Below are positions 23,624 to 34,924 of a stretch of 64,000 nt of DNA, piece after piece (positions within the stretch are counted from its first letter, which is position 1; every line of letters starts with the position of its first letter). This stretch comes from Platycnemis pennipes. Its lineage: Eukaryota; Arthropoda; Insecta; Odonata; Platycnemididae. The position numbers and the translations under genes are program-made. The stretch is taken from positions 83,617,656-83,681,655 of the forward strand of contig OW121847.1 of the NCBI GenBank assembly GCA_933228895.1. The letters are read 5' to 3'. The notes under the pieces were generated by a model, which worked only from the letters and a program-made list of their open reading frames with translations, searched no databases and had not been told where the DNA came from.

Positions 23624-24556
23624 ATTCCACCAAGAATTGAGCGCCAACATTCAGAGCCACTACCATCGTCATCATTGCACATGTCCAGCCTCAAGTCAGC
23701 TGCATACTTTTCAAGTTCAGCCCCCTCATCCTCGTCTCAAAACTTGTTGCAAGTACCTCAACCAGTTTTTCTTCAGAAACAGCATTCGCAACCATTATTA
23801 CCGAGTCAGTACTCTCAAATGCGTTCAGTTTCACCTCCAAAGCATACATTGCAGCATAGCGATAATGCAGCTGCTAGCTCACCTGCAACATTTTTGCTTC
23901 AGAGGCAAATTTCTCAGCCATCAGGAGGCTCAGTGTGTAGTGTGTATCAGCCAAACCCACCTCCAATTCAACTTCAACTCCTTCCCTCATCATCTGAGAC
24001 AGGTGAAACAAGTCATCGCCGTCCATGTAGTCCCTCTATAATTGTTGAACAGCAGCCACACCTCCCTCTTGTTAGGGTTATAGCTGAGTCACCGTCACCT
24101 GAATCTAGTGTGACGTCAGTTATTGGAGGCTCTGCTCCATCTAAGATAAGAGTGAAGCAGGAGGTCAAAAGAGCTGTGTCATCACCACAAACATCATCAT
24201 CATCTCATGAAAAAAAAGATGATGAGACATTGGGAACAGAGTCTAGGTTGAAATCTCTCCAGGAACATCAGTCTCATTCTGGGGAAGATCAACAACTTTT
24301 GCTAAGATCTGTACATTGTCCAGCTCTTCGTCCAGGCCCTGCATTGGGTTGTAATTTTTGTTGGAATACTGTGGATGACCATGGTCGAATCCTCAGACGA
24401 AAGACTAAATATCATTGCCCTGAATGCCAGACCAACCTTTGTATTGTACCATGTTTTCAAGAGTACCATAAGAAATATGAAAAACCTGGAACAATTCAGG
24501 TGACATCAGTGACGAGTCTTTGCATGAAGCCTTTACCTAAGACAAGCTCAATTTAA
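23624..24556 (+). CDS. Terminal exon with piggyBac-like C-terminal zinc ribbon
   Basis: The 125-bp intron 23499-23623 joins phase 0 to phase 0, so MTQLLQ reads directly into IPPRIERQHSEP. The 310-codon exon is Ser/Pro/Gln-rich (activation-domain-like composition), has a VKQEVKR stretch, and ends in a Cys/His module at about 24349-24480: CNFCWN, 18 residues from its second Cys to CPEC, then LCIVPCFQEYH. The pattern CxxC...CxxC...C...C....H with LC-x3-CF-x2-YH is that of the zinc ribbon at the C-terminus of piggyBac-type transposases (Tnp_zf-ribbon_2 class). No DDE catalytic domain precedes it, so this looks like a host regulator using a zinc ribbon, not a transposase. Stop TAA at 24554-24556. 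A GTGACA donor near 24499 could allow another 3' end. Confidence 0.82.
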   Translation: MPPRIERQHSEPLPSSSLHMSSLKSAAYFSSSAPSSSSQNLLQVPQPVFLQKQHSQPLLPSQYSQMRSVSPPKHTLQHSDNAAASSPATFLLQRQISQPSGGSVCSVYQPNPPPIQLQLLPSSSETGETSHRRPCSPSIIVEQQPHLPLVRVIAESPSPESSVTSVIGGSAPSKIRVKQEVKRAVSSPQTSSSSHEKKDDETLGTESRLKSLQEHQSHSGEDQQLLLRSVHCPALRPGPALGCNFCWNTVDDHGRILRRKTKYHCPECQTNLCIVPCFQEYHKKYEKPGTIQVTSVTSLCMKPLPKTSSI

Positions 24557-24772
24557 GCCGAGGATGGAGAGGAAAATTGGGGAACATCCTCAGGTAATGT
24601 TATTTTTATTTAAATCATAATATTGTTATATGACAGGGTTAAGTTTAAACTAGATCCTTTTCATAATCATAATATTTAGTTAGCTGTACTTAGCTGTGAA
24701 ATAATTTGTGTGAACTTCTAGCTTTGAAAAAGTGTCAATTGGTGGATATATCAGTAATGCCAATTTAGTAAC

Positions 24773-25549
24773 TTAACACATTGCGGATGGATCATGAGAT
24801 AACTTGTGTTTTATACACACTGTCTTTAGCTGCTGCCTGCTTTGATAAATTGTAATTACTTTGTTTCTTTAGGTGCTTTCATCATTAGTCAATGTATTAA
24901 TCTAGATTGTCTACATGATCATTTGGCTTATTTACCATTTTTTAATTGCATGCTGGTATTTCAAATAGTCACCATTTTCATCATGAAGCCCCATGTGCTT
25001 TTAGAAATGGCCTGTTTCAGGAAATGGAAGGAAATGAACGAAACAGAAATACTTAAGGAAGTTTTTGATGATAATTATTCAGATGTTCCTAGTGATAATG
25101 AAGATGTGGAAGACTGTCTGAGTGATAGTTGTGGGGACGATTCTAGTGACAGACATTATTAGACCTGTAAAGAAGTATGAAGTGGCAGTGTTTTCCAGTG
25201 ATTCAGATACTAACGATGAAGGTGATTCTGCTCATGTGAATGATTTTACAAAATGAAGATAATGTTTGGTCAGAAATTGATATTCCATCATGCTTACAAA
25301 TGTTTGAAGGGCATTGAATGAATTAACAGCTTGATCGCTACCCTTGTGTATATTCATACATTAGCATTCAATGACAAAATTGAGTTGTTCTATTTAACGT
25401 TGATATGTAGGTTGAGTATCTTAATCAGGATCTTAATCTAGTGAAGCCTTATAATTTCCGCGATCTTTAAACAAATTGAAGTTTTGAAGCAGATGAGTCA
25501 ATATTTGAACCAGATTTATAGGTGGTTACCCATCCGTAGTTTTGGTTAA
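24773..25549 (+). pseudogene. Decayed piggyBac-like transposon with transposase N-terminus
   Basis: The left boundary is TTAACACATTGCGGATGG and the right boundary reverse complements to TTAACCAAAACTACGGATGG; both start on TTAA and share CGGATGG. Inside, from about 25033, a frame begins MNETEILKEVFDDNYSD and continues acidic, like the N-terminus of piggyBac transposases. After a stop at 25162 and frame changes it continues as a Ser/Asp-rich stretch and WSEIDIPS.LQMFEG, like the segment before the DDE domain in that family. No catalytic domain remains, so it is an internally deleted copy. It lies just 3' of the zinc-ribbon exon. Confidence 0.72.
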
Positions 25550-25714
25550 AAAGGAATTTATGAGGTTCTTAGCGTAACCCGGGAAACACCATGAGGAGTT
25601 GATCGATTTAGTTTCTAATTTGTCGTGGTGTATTTTTTTTTCTTTTTTAAATAAAATTTTTTTCGTTAAATGTTGATAAACACTAATCATCATTCAGGAA
25701 TACGTTTCAACTGA

Positions 25715-26110
25715 TTATAAAATAGACTTATACACTATATTTATGGCTTTTCCCTCAGGAGTGTTGATAAATAGGTTATTGCCGCTCAAAACACGGGAGC
25801 AAGTCACATAAAGCTGCCCATGCGTTAAGCAGTGGCTTTCCAATTGAAGGCCAGCCACTTGAAGAGTCTGTCCTTGTGACTTATCTATTGTCATAGAAAA
25901 GGCTACTCTAACTGGGAACTGGAGACGCTTGAATGTGAATGGCAAGTCTGAAGGAATGATAGGAATTCTAGGAATTAAAACTTCCTCTCCCTTAGTGCAC
26001 CCAGTCAAAATGGTAGCCTGTATAAGATTTTGTTTCAAAGACTTAACCAACAGCCTTTTACCATTACAGTCATGTAAAACATGAAAATATCTAGAGAATA
26101 TGAAAGACAA
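25715..26110 (-). pseudogene. Helitron Pif1-like helicase, C-terminal fragment
   Basis: A 131-codon open frame includes QATILTGCTKGE, then FPVRVAFSMTIDKSQGQTL and LTHGQLYVTCSRV. These match the C-terminal motifs of the Pif1-family helicase domain of Helitron Rep/Hel proteins (the KSQGQTL and HGQLYVxxSR motifs). The Rep nuclease and the Walker motifs are absent, so it is a fragment, although this piece has stayed open. The part of the same protein just before it is found in decayed form at 59.4-60.6 kb. Confidence 0.9.
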
Positions 26111-26684
26111 CCTGGAACGTTTTTAAGCTTTCACCTTGAATGTGTCGTTTTTAAAACCTCATGCTTTAGTTTTCGATTTTTCAAAACTTTCAAGTGATCC
26201 ATCAAAGGTTTTACAATGATTTCGTACCAAGTATAAATTATGGTGTTATCCCCCTCAATTAAAGAACGGGTTAGCGAATCCGCATTGCCGAACAGCTTAT
26301 GATAGATAGAACTACATAATTCTCTACTTGTCGTGAGATCAATGTTTAGGTATTTTCATATTACCCTAATCTGCTGACTCAAATCACGTTTAGGTGCACC
26401 AACCAAACTGTCATGCTGTCATGCAGCGAGAGCACAAAGTACCTTTATACGTATTCTATGTGGCCCGTCTCTCGTACTGGGAAGAAAACTTTTTTTATGG
26501 TTCTTAACATTACCCGAGAAACGCCACGAGGTGGTGACCGTTATTCGTTTGTCTTTTTTAACTTCTTTTTCATACCTTAAGAAACATCAAACTTGGGACT
26601 CTGGGCCCCTCTTATATAGAATTTATTTCTACGTATCATCGGCCTGCAGAAAAACGAGATATTTAAATGCTAGAGGCTTGAATG

Positions 26685-26715
26685 TCCTTTGAAAATTAAA
26701 GGACATTCACACCGA
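26685..26715. repeat. Perfect hairpin, 11-bp arms
   Basis: GAATGTCCTTT and AAAGGACATTC flank a 7-base loop inside the Helitron remnant. It may be a structural part of the element; no function is shown. Confidence 0.55.
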
Positions 26716-27134
26716 TCTCTGGTTGTCAAGGAAATATGCTATTGTTGATTTCAGAGAAAAATGTGAGATTTTTCAGCTAAAAATATGATTTTAAGACAAA
26801 TACTAAGCATAATAGGAAATTGATCGAAAGAATTAGAAACTTCATTTATTCAGCCATCCGATAAAAAAAATTCCAGCCCTCTGTCTTGAATGGAAGTACT
26901 TTAAATAAGCAAAAAATGATACCACTGCACTGAACTCAATGCCAGGGACCACCAGGATCCACATCTAAGGACCTGGGGCTTTTGGGGACCCTGAGGGTAT
27001 TTTAACATAGCCTATGTTCTGCCCAGACACATTTCCTATCTACATATCAAATTTCAACTCAATCCGTCTAGTAGATTTTGCGTGATTGAGCAACAAACAG
27101 ACAGACACCATTACATTTTTATATATTAGTATGG

Positions 27135-30100
27135 TTAACTTTGAAATGGGAGGACTATTGAATCCCTGCTCCTGTATTGCTGTGTGCTTATTATGATAGA
27201 AGTGATTAGTCATCGCTAGACCTCATAGTTGTATTTTGCCACACAACGGCAGTGAGTACCATCATTGGTGAAGTAAATATACTTTTACATCCTCTGTTAA
27301 ACAATAAGTTATACAGTTTTCTCTATTTTATATCTAACGAATAGGTTACTTGATAGGTATTTTTGCCCCTAAGTCCTAAATTTGCACTGTATCTAAAACA
27401 TGCATGCGACCATTAACATTCTTTTACTCCTTTGAAGTACCCAATGGTCACCTGTTAGAAATTTTGACACCAGCAATCTGAAGGGTCTTCCTATAATCCA
27501 AAACCTCGTAATACAAAAACATGACAATGACGGTGAAGATTTCAGTAGAAAGACCACTTTCCCATTATGTCCTTTCTCCCTCTGTTCACAACAATGACTC
27601 CTCACACATTATTCATCTCGCACATCTTATCTTGTTGTTTCTCTCAGTCGAGCACTGTTGATGTCAAATGGCCCGTAAATATTTGAAGTTGTTTATCTAC
27701 TGGATTCCCTTTTATGATTAATAGATACTAAAAGTTTTTGCTGTTTAATATTCATTTATTGTACTTGATGCATTACAATACAGCATGAAGGATACAGAAT
27801 GGAGATAAACTTTTAGAAAATGAAAGTGATGGGAATGTCAAGAACATAAATGGCCAGGTTAAATTGAAAGCTAGTAGATCACAAGCTAGAATCTCTTCTG
27901 GGCTATCAGTGAAATGTAACTACATGAGATGGTACATAAGGTCTCTGCTTTATGTCATTTTGGTTGTTATCATTTCATAATGCATCATGCAAGTGACAAC
28001 ATGTTCTGCACCATCATCTCTATCTGCTTTTTCGACTCATTGATGCTTTACAATTTTGATGGTTAATATGAAAACATACAATTAATTAGAATGGTATGAA
28101 TGTATTGTTTTATCATTATTTTAATTCTTTGAAATGGCATCTCACATCAATGCATTTGCAGTGAAATAAAGTTTTCCGTATGCAAATGTGCTGTCAAAGA
28201 ATACAATGAAAATTGTGTGTGTAGTTGAGCACATTTATAAACTTATTGCCTAGAGCATCTTAAAAACTTTGTTATTTGCTTTTTACGTTCTGCTTTACAT
28301 CCCAGATTTGCAGAACTAAAATGTCTAAAAAGTAGGGACTCCCTGTATTTGTTTTAGCTTTCCTTTGCCGTATTCATGTGCCATAATTATTTATTAATGA
28401 CTGAGAGGTGAAGAGGGAATTGGTTTCAGGTAAAAGTTATTAGGTTTAAAAAGTGCTTGAACTCAGTTGCATTTTGTAACATCCAGGCATACCTAAACCC
28501 TACCAATAATAATCACTACCCAGCCTTTGAAAATTTTGACACTTTAAAACATTTTTGAAAACATTCTTTTGATACAAAATTGGTATCTGACTCTTCAGAT
28601 GTTCCATTTAGTTTTCTGCTCCTTAGGATTTATCAGTTATGGGCTTTGAGCTGAAATAGCATATTTATTGAGATAACTAGGAGTTTTTAGTATGAAAAAA
28701 CTGGCTATATTACTCAGGCTTACCCTGCTGATAGTGTGTATGTACTTGGAGTAGCTTGTTCTGCATCATGCTTATAGTGGTGGCTTAAGGGCATTTAATT
28801 TAATTTAAAACTTATCTTTTCCTCAAAATAATTTTTTAATCAATGTCATCAATTTTCTATTCACAGGCCTGCATTATTTTGATTGAGAGAGTGAGCTGAA
28901 TTGTAAGTAATTGATTTGCCCATATGCAAATTAAAAAAAGTAATGACCTAGCTGTTAATTTTTATGATTATGAATTATCAGCAAAAATAAGCTTTGATAA
29001 TCATGTTAATGATGCCCCCTTGAGAAATAATTTATATTATTTGTACGCTGTGCATTCCTGTATAGGGTTATTTTTTTCTTTTATGTAAATCACAGAGAAT
29101 CATGAATGTACAAAAATTTATATTGCATGAAATCTGGTAATTGTAATTCTGTAATAGATTGTATGTATCAGAAAAGGAAATCTTCCTTCTATAATTTTCA
29201 TTGTATTTGTTATTCTACTTGATGATATTTCAAGCTCAAAATATGTTAATAGCTGTACCTGCCTTAATCAAGGAAATCTTGTACTATTCTGCCTGAACAA
29301 ATTAGTTCTGTAATCATAACCATACACTTATATTTTTGTGAAAAGTTGATCACAAGTATGTAATTTTCCTGAAACCTTAATGTTCTATACTTTTGAATTG
29401 ATTTTGGGTGAGTTAATAGTTTAGCAAAGAATATGTGTCGTAAATATTTGTTTTTGCCTGAATCCTCTGAGAACCCTTTTTCCTTTTCAGTGAGATATTG
29501 AAGTTGTGATACAATATTGCATTAAATTCAGTATTTTGATTGGAAACATAAGGGCAAAACAAAGTGATAAAATGTGTGAGGTAAATCTAAACATTTTCAC
29601 TTTCCTTCTTTATTAATGTACAAGTGGTCTTCTTGTGTAATAACAAGCACAATCATGCATACAATGTAAATCAATGGGAACACTGTAAGAAATAGACTTT
29701 AATGTATTTAACATTTCTACTGCACATTGTCTCAGCATTCTTGTGATACGTACAAAATGAGTGAACATTTTGTGATCATTAATTTTTTACTTAATAATTA
29801 TTTGAAATCTACCTGAGAGTCACATTATGCTAATTTATAAATTCTGTGGAATGGTTATTTTTGAAGATTTGGAAAAACGGTACATTGGTATGTTACTCAT
29901 AAGTTTCATTTTTCCATCAAGAGCTTGTTAAATTGTATTTTTCGTATGAGTCCTTGTAAATATTGAATCAGCTTCAAATTGTATTTTTTATAACAAATTA
30001 ATGTCGATTATCACTGTAAATTGTGCCTCTGGCCTTACCTGAATATGAATATATATTTTTTTAATATATGTTAATTCTCAGTCATGTGATAGTCATGTAC

Positions 30101-30830
30101 AAAATTTAATGAAGTGGCACTTCATGTAAAAACTAATTGCGAGTAAATGATGATTTATCTGTACAATATTTGCTTTATGTTTTAGTAAAATTTCACCTTA
30201 CCTAGATGTTGCATGACCCATCATATGAGAGTTCACTTGTGTTTTACTTTCTCTCTGAATATCAATGTATAACTCTGTGCTCTAAGAAGATGTCATACAC
30301 ATTTGAAGGTACCTATACTAGATAGTACCAGAGTTGTATATTTTTATAAAATATTTGTCTGAGGTAAATCCTAAATCTAAAGAGTAGGTGCCACTCAGGT
30401 GGCTGCAGTAGGTTCTTATACTTCCAGTAGTCTTTGCACATGTGGTGGCACTTTCCTTGCAGATGGTAATAAATGCTGACTCCATAATACATTTTTAAGT
30501 GTATTTATATTTTACTGTGCTCTGAGTTTTGAGTAGTAGTAAATAATAAAACATATGGCCCTTAGTAAGTCATATCCAGAGTGTAACTTACTTGTATGGC
30601 TTATCATTATAGCTGCTTTTAGGAACTGTAACATTGCCTCCTGTGAGGTTGAATTAATGTTGCATTAAGTCGGCTGTTCTTTCATTGGATATAGGTACAA
30701 CTATGAATTTGTTGAAACTCTTATTGATAGTCTAGAGCATCTTGAGCTTATTTAAACTTCATTTTTGACTGTGGGAAGCAAAGTTAGTAAGATTTCAAAT
30801 GTCATTAAGTATATAATTGTTAAATCGCCA
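27135..30830. other. CpG-poor non-coding tail of the left-hand gene region
   Basis: No coding frame is supported. The sequence is AT-rich, T/G-skewed and poor in CpG, with many AATAAA-like and TGTAAAT-like words, compatible with long 3' UTR or transcribed flank of the + strand gene. Around 30.83 kb CpG rises sharply. Confidence 0.4.
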
Positions 30831-33029
30831 AAATCGATATAGAGAAGAATTGAGCACATGCAATCAATCGTAAGTTGTTTTTTAAATTCAGAGTTTAACG
30901 TCGTCAAGTCCTATATTTTTTTACCCTAGTTTATATATATTAAAATTTTTTTTTCATACGATTTTTTACCAAAATTTTCTTATTCATGCAATGGCTCATA
31001 TTCGTTACTACATGTGAATTGAATTACTTTCGAATGTCAGCTTGCGATTCTCATATGAAGAAATAACTGAAATAACTCTCTTGCGAGAATCACTCGACCA
31101 GTTATTGACAGCGTTCAAATAAACGCGTCATAATTGTGCGCTTGCCAACATAACGGATTGAATCCGTTGACGGTCAACATGAAATATAAACGCTTCATAC
31201 ATTGAACCGTGTTGGGCATTTTGTGTCATATCTTGCAAGTAGTCGTTTGTACTCACACGCTTTCTTTCAGTATATATGATTACTTTCATTCAATTGTAGT
31301 TACCATGACAACGTTTTGAAAACACGCTTATGTGGGAGTAGGAAAAGTTTTAATCGATAAAAACGAGGGAAATAAGAAGTTGCTTCAGACTTCGGGTGAA
31401 CTCCCGTCTGGCAGGACCTGTCCTATATTCCTGGGTGGGATTGCACTCGCTTTATCGTGTGCGCCTAATGATATGCATTTGTATTATGCTGGAATTTGAA
31501 ATTGATCGCCTGTTGCTTCCTGGGTAATTAGCAAGTGAAAATCACGTGGTACACTTAAAAGGAAGATTGCTCAAGAACTTTATATTCGTAAAGGACTGGT
31601 TATTATTGCGAAGCGTTATGATGTTTTATACATGAGGTATGTTGAACTCTTATTAATGAATTTATTAATTAGTATTTTTTAGTGTTTTGGTGTAAAATGT
31701 ATTTAAACTTTAGGCGGGAATGCACCTAATTTGAAAGGGTGTTGCGTTAACCTCTACCGTTAATGAAAAATTCGCATGACCTTTGATTTTTCTAATGCAC
31801 AAAAATCAATGGAAAATTATTGTTCATATAATAAATTGTTCATCATAATCTAGAATTTATCGGTAGCATTTTTCTTCGGTAGATTTAATGGTTTCTTCGA
31901 TGTATGCGCTGTTATTCAAAGAATGAAACCGGCGATACAATTTTTTCTGTTAAGTTATTTAATGTTTGATTAAAATTGGCCAATGAATTTCTGTTTTTAT
32001 GGTCGTAATCTGAGTCAAATTTCCTTCAGATCGCACGATGCCGATAATATATTGCCATAAATATCATCGCAGTATTATAAATTATAAATATTTTAATTTA
32101 TGCATTTTGACATGCAGCATCTTTTTAACTTTATTTAGTGCGTGAAAACGAAACATGTAATGCAATGGCTTGTTACAGAACAAATTTTCGTATTTGAAGA
32201 GTAAATATTAGCTATAGTGGAGTTTTTGCGCCGTCAAGTTGATTCAGTGGCTTCGAGAGAAATTTTAGGTGTCTTAGAAAAAGTAATGGAAAAAAACATG
32301 AGTGAAAATTCTCGTTTTCTCAAAAATGAAGTCGTGAGACGGCAATTTAATGAGGGATAGTATTTTTCTATCATTCAATTTATCGTAGGAAATTCTACTC
32401 TAAGTGAAAGTATGTTCGTACTCTTGCTCCAACCTAAAAGTCTCATTGATATTTGCCAGTGTATCACACATGCGACAGTGTCATTGCGGCTATACTCCTG
32501 CCTCCTTAGAGTTTTAACATTTTTATGAATAGGGTTTCACCGAGAAAAAAAGCAAAATTAACCGGGATTAACTAATTTGTTTTCAGTCGAATTGCTTGGG
32601 AATAATTTGTTTTAAACGTCTTAACAAGGTTTGTGTGAATTTTTTAATGTTGTTTAATGATAGGTTTTCTAGTCGGTTTCCACTTTGGTTTTGAAGTTTA
32701 CTGTTACTGTTTTCTGTAAGTTACTGTGCTCTGTCCCCATGTTTACTTCTTGTATATGTATGTATGTACTTTTCGACGCGTGAAACGCATTTGGACAGTT
32801 CAATGGTAGCATCACCATTTTTGTTCCGGATAGAGCGTGTTTTGGCTGCTTGTGTTGTTTGCTGCCAGTTTGGGCCAATCTTGGTGGAATATCCTTTCTA
32901 AGCTTCGCATCTTTGAGCCATTCCTACGCTGCATCATTTCTCTCTAAAAGTTAGCATATTTCGCACCGCACTTCCTGCTAAGTAAAATGTACTTCACTCT
33001 CATTTTCCTACTTATTTAGCCTGCTGCTT
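30831..33029. other. Non-coding, CpG-normal intergenic stretch
   Basis: No exon is supported. CpG is frequent from about 30830, for example many CG in 31080-31250. A strong stem-loop (CAGAC..CGGG/CCCG..GTCTG) sits at 31387-31411 and a small palindrome (CGGATTGAATCCG) at about 31154-31166. Nothing else recognised. Confidence 0.4.
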
Positions 33030-33420
33030 TCAGGACGGTCCATTGTTCCTAATTTCCTGTTCCATACGCATGCTCTGCCTAGTTATTTCCTCTCTCACCT
33101 TGCTCAACACTTCATCATTCGCCCCTCCTCCCCGTCCATCGAATTTATCTACTCCTCTACTCCTGCACTTCAAAATCTTCAAATTTATTCTCATGATATC
33201 TCTCCAGATTGGTCTCCGAACCATATGAAGCCTATCTCTTTACTCAGTTTATCGGACATATTTGCCCGAGGTTCTAGTCATATGCTCTGTTCTGTCGATG
33301 AATTACCTTTTTCCTCAATTAATACTCCTAATTTCATTGGTACCGCGCACATCTACGTCCAAAATACCGTATTGATGACGTGATCGTTTTATCTGTTCTG
33401 GTCGACGCTGTCCTAATTTT
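33030..33420 (-). pseudogene. Non-LTR retrotransposon ORF, C-terminal fragment
   Basis: On the minus strand a degraded frame contains IEEKGNSSTE near 33320, like the YLG..I.E.G..S.E segment after the RT palm of RTE-like elements. It continues as DIMRINLKILKCRS and GANDEVLSKVREEITRQ, matching the conserved C-terminal region (..W.DKV.NEEVL.RV.E.R..) of the same proteins. Stops and frame changes are present. It probably belongs to the same decayed LINE as the RT piece at 34925-36420, which is collinear on the same strand. Confidence 0.7.
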
Positions 33421-34084
33421 ACGCTGAGCTTAACTATTTTTTCTTTGGAGAATCCCTAAAATTTTTTTCTTACTCTTATTTGTCGTCGTCATGGACTACG
33501 CCTTGTCTTATTGTTAGTTGAATGGACTTCGTGTTCCGGTGACCCCTAGCGCTGTCCTAGCGGGTGAATAAAAATTAGGGCTACCCATGCGAGATTGGTT
33601 CTAGATAACCCTGGTTCAGTGCTATATGTTCAACTTAGTTTATTGTATAACTTCTGATGCTATTGTTACTAGCGCACCGAAACTGGCCAGGTTGTTAATA
33701 AAATTGTGGAAAGGACAAAGTAGTTTTCTTTATGATTGTTGGTAAGGCAACGGGAAATTTCTCATTTATCCTGCGAAATATGATGGAGGCAGATACTGGA
33801 TTAGGTATTGAATCTTGGCAATTGCGGGACTCACTCCACTCCCTGGGGTGGGTGCCATGCTCGGCAGCAGGAGAAACAATTCCGAAAGCGTGAAAAATAT
33901 CCCTTTGCTTAAGCAGTAATGGCTTATGAAGATGCGACATGACCCTGGCCTTCGATGAACCTATAAATAAATTCCAATACTAGGAGAAACAAGGCCTCTG
34001 AAGTCGTCGCGCGAAATTCTTGTTAGCCAGCACTGAAAATAGTTTCAGCGAGGAAGACTGTGATGAGGATGCCGAAAAATAAAA

Positions 34085-34900
34085 TAGTGGCGAGTAACGT
34101 TAGGAAGATCAGGGAGAACAAAACACCAACAGAGATGGGAAAGGGGGGTTTAGACGCGCAAGGCCTATGTGACGTGAGATGAAACGATCGCGAAGATTTC
34201 TGGAGTGACTGGTACAGAATGATATATAGCGAGGAGGGCGAGAGTCAGAAAGGAGAAGCAATTGTGATGCACAAGAAATTGGGAAGAGTAGTGGGCATTG
34301 ACCAGGTGAGTAATAGGATACTGCCAGTGGAGATCAAAGCAGTTCCAACCGACGTAGTCATGATGTAGGTTAAATGCCGATGAATGGCCACACGGAGGAA
34401 GAAATAGATGACTTATCTTAATAGCTAGATGAAATAATATGAGATATTCCCAGAAGAAAACACATAGTGATAGAGACTGGAAAGCGGTGGTCGGTGAAGG
34501 TAGGAATAGGAACAAGGAGCTACGGGCTTGGACGGATAAATCAACGCGTCTAATAATTTGTGAAGTTTTGCAGTAGGAATAGGCTAGTCGTTGCAGGCAC
34601 CTGCTTTTACCACCACAAGGGATGTAGGGACACATGGAAAATGTCTGATGTGGACTCTAGGGGCAAGGATACATGGGCTCAAGGGAATGATGAGGAGAAA
34701 ATTTTGGAAGCTTTAGGAATGTGGGCGAGGAGGAGAGTAGAAAAAGTATGATGGGCGGAAAGGAGGACGAATGTAGAAGTGTTGAGCGTGGTTAAGGAAG
34801 TAGCAAGATTGTAAGAATGCATATTAGTGGAACTGCTGCAAAGGATCAATTGAATGATGACGGTCGTTACCGGAGGCAGAATTCTGGTAAGGTGAGGATG
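34085..34900 (+). pseudogene. RTE-like retrotransposon endonuclease fragment
   Basis: In the + strand the remnant reads WYRMIYSEEGESQKGEA, VMHKKLGRVVGIDQ, NRILPVEIKAVPTDVVMM, then (after frame changes) DWKAVVGEGR and NRLVVAGTCFYHHKGCRDTW. These match consecutive blocks of the apurinic-type endonuclease of RTE/CFDP2-like non-LTR elements, including the GDWNAxVG-type block with a decayed first residue. Several stops and shifts make it non-functional. The 156-codon frame on the opposite strand (34165-34635) is a shadow. It is inverted relative to the RT fragments on both sides. Confidence 0.8.
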
Positions 34901-34924
34901 AGGAAGAAAAGGTATTATCGATAG

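Larger units (their letters stand above)
25569..27134 (-). mobile_element. Internally deleted Helitron
   Basis: On the minus strand the 5' end reads CCATACTAATATATAAAAAT, followed by a GTGTCTGTCTG block nearly identical to the element end at 39241. The helicase remnant described separately lies inside. At the other end the minus strand reads CGGGTTACGCTAA, compatible with a Helitron 3' end (GC-rich stem then CTRR). A second block like it (ACCCGAGAAACGCCACGAGG) lies at about 26515 in the same orientation. At about 1.57 kb it is far too short to be autonomous. The 3' boundary is tentative. Confidence 0.68.

Noticed and set aside
23389..23694. Minus-strand 101-codon frame
   Set aside because: It crosses two exons and an intron of the + strand gene whose splice phases are consistent.
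34165..34635. 156-codon minus-strand frame with hydrophobic stretches
   Set aside because: The + strand of the same bases shows consecutive RTE endonuclease motifs, so this is their antisense.
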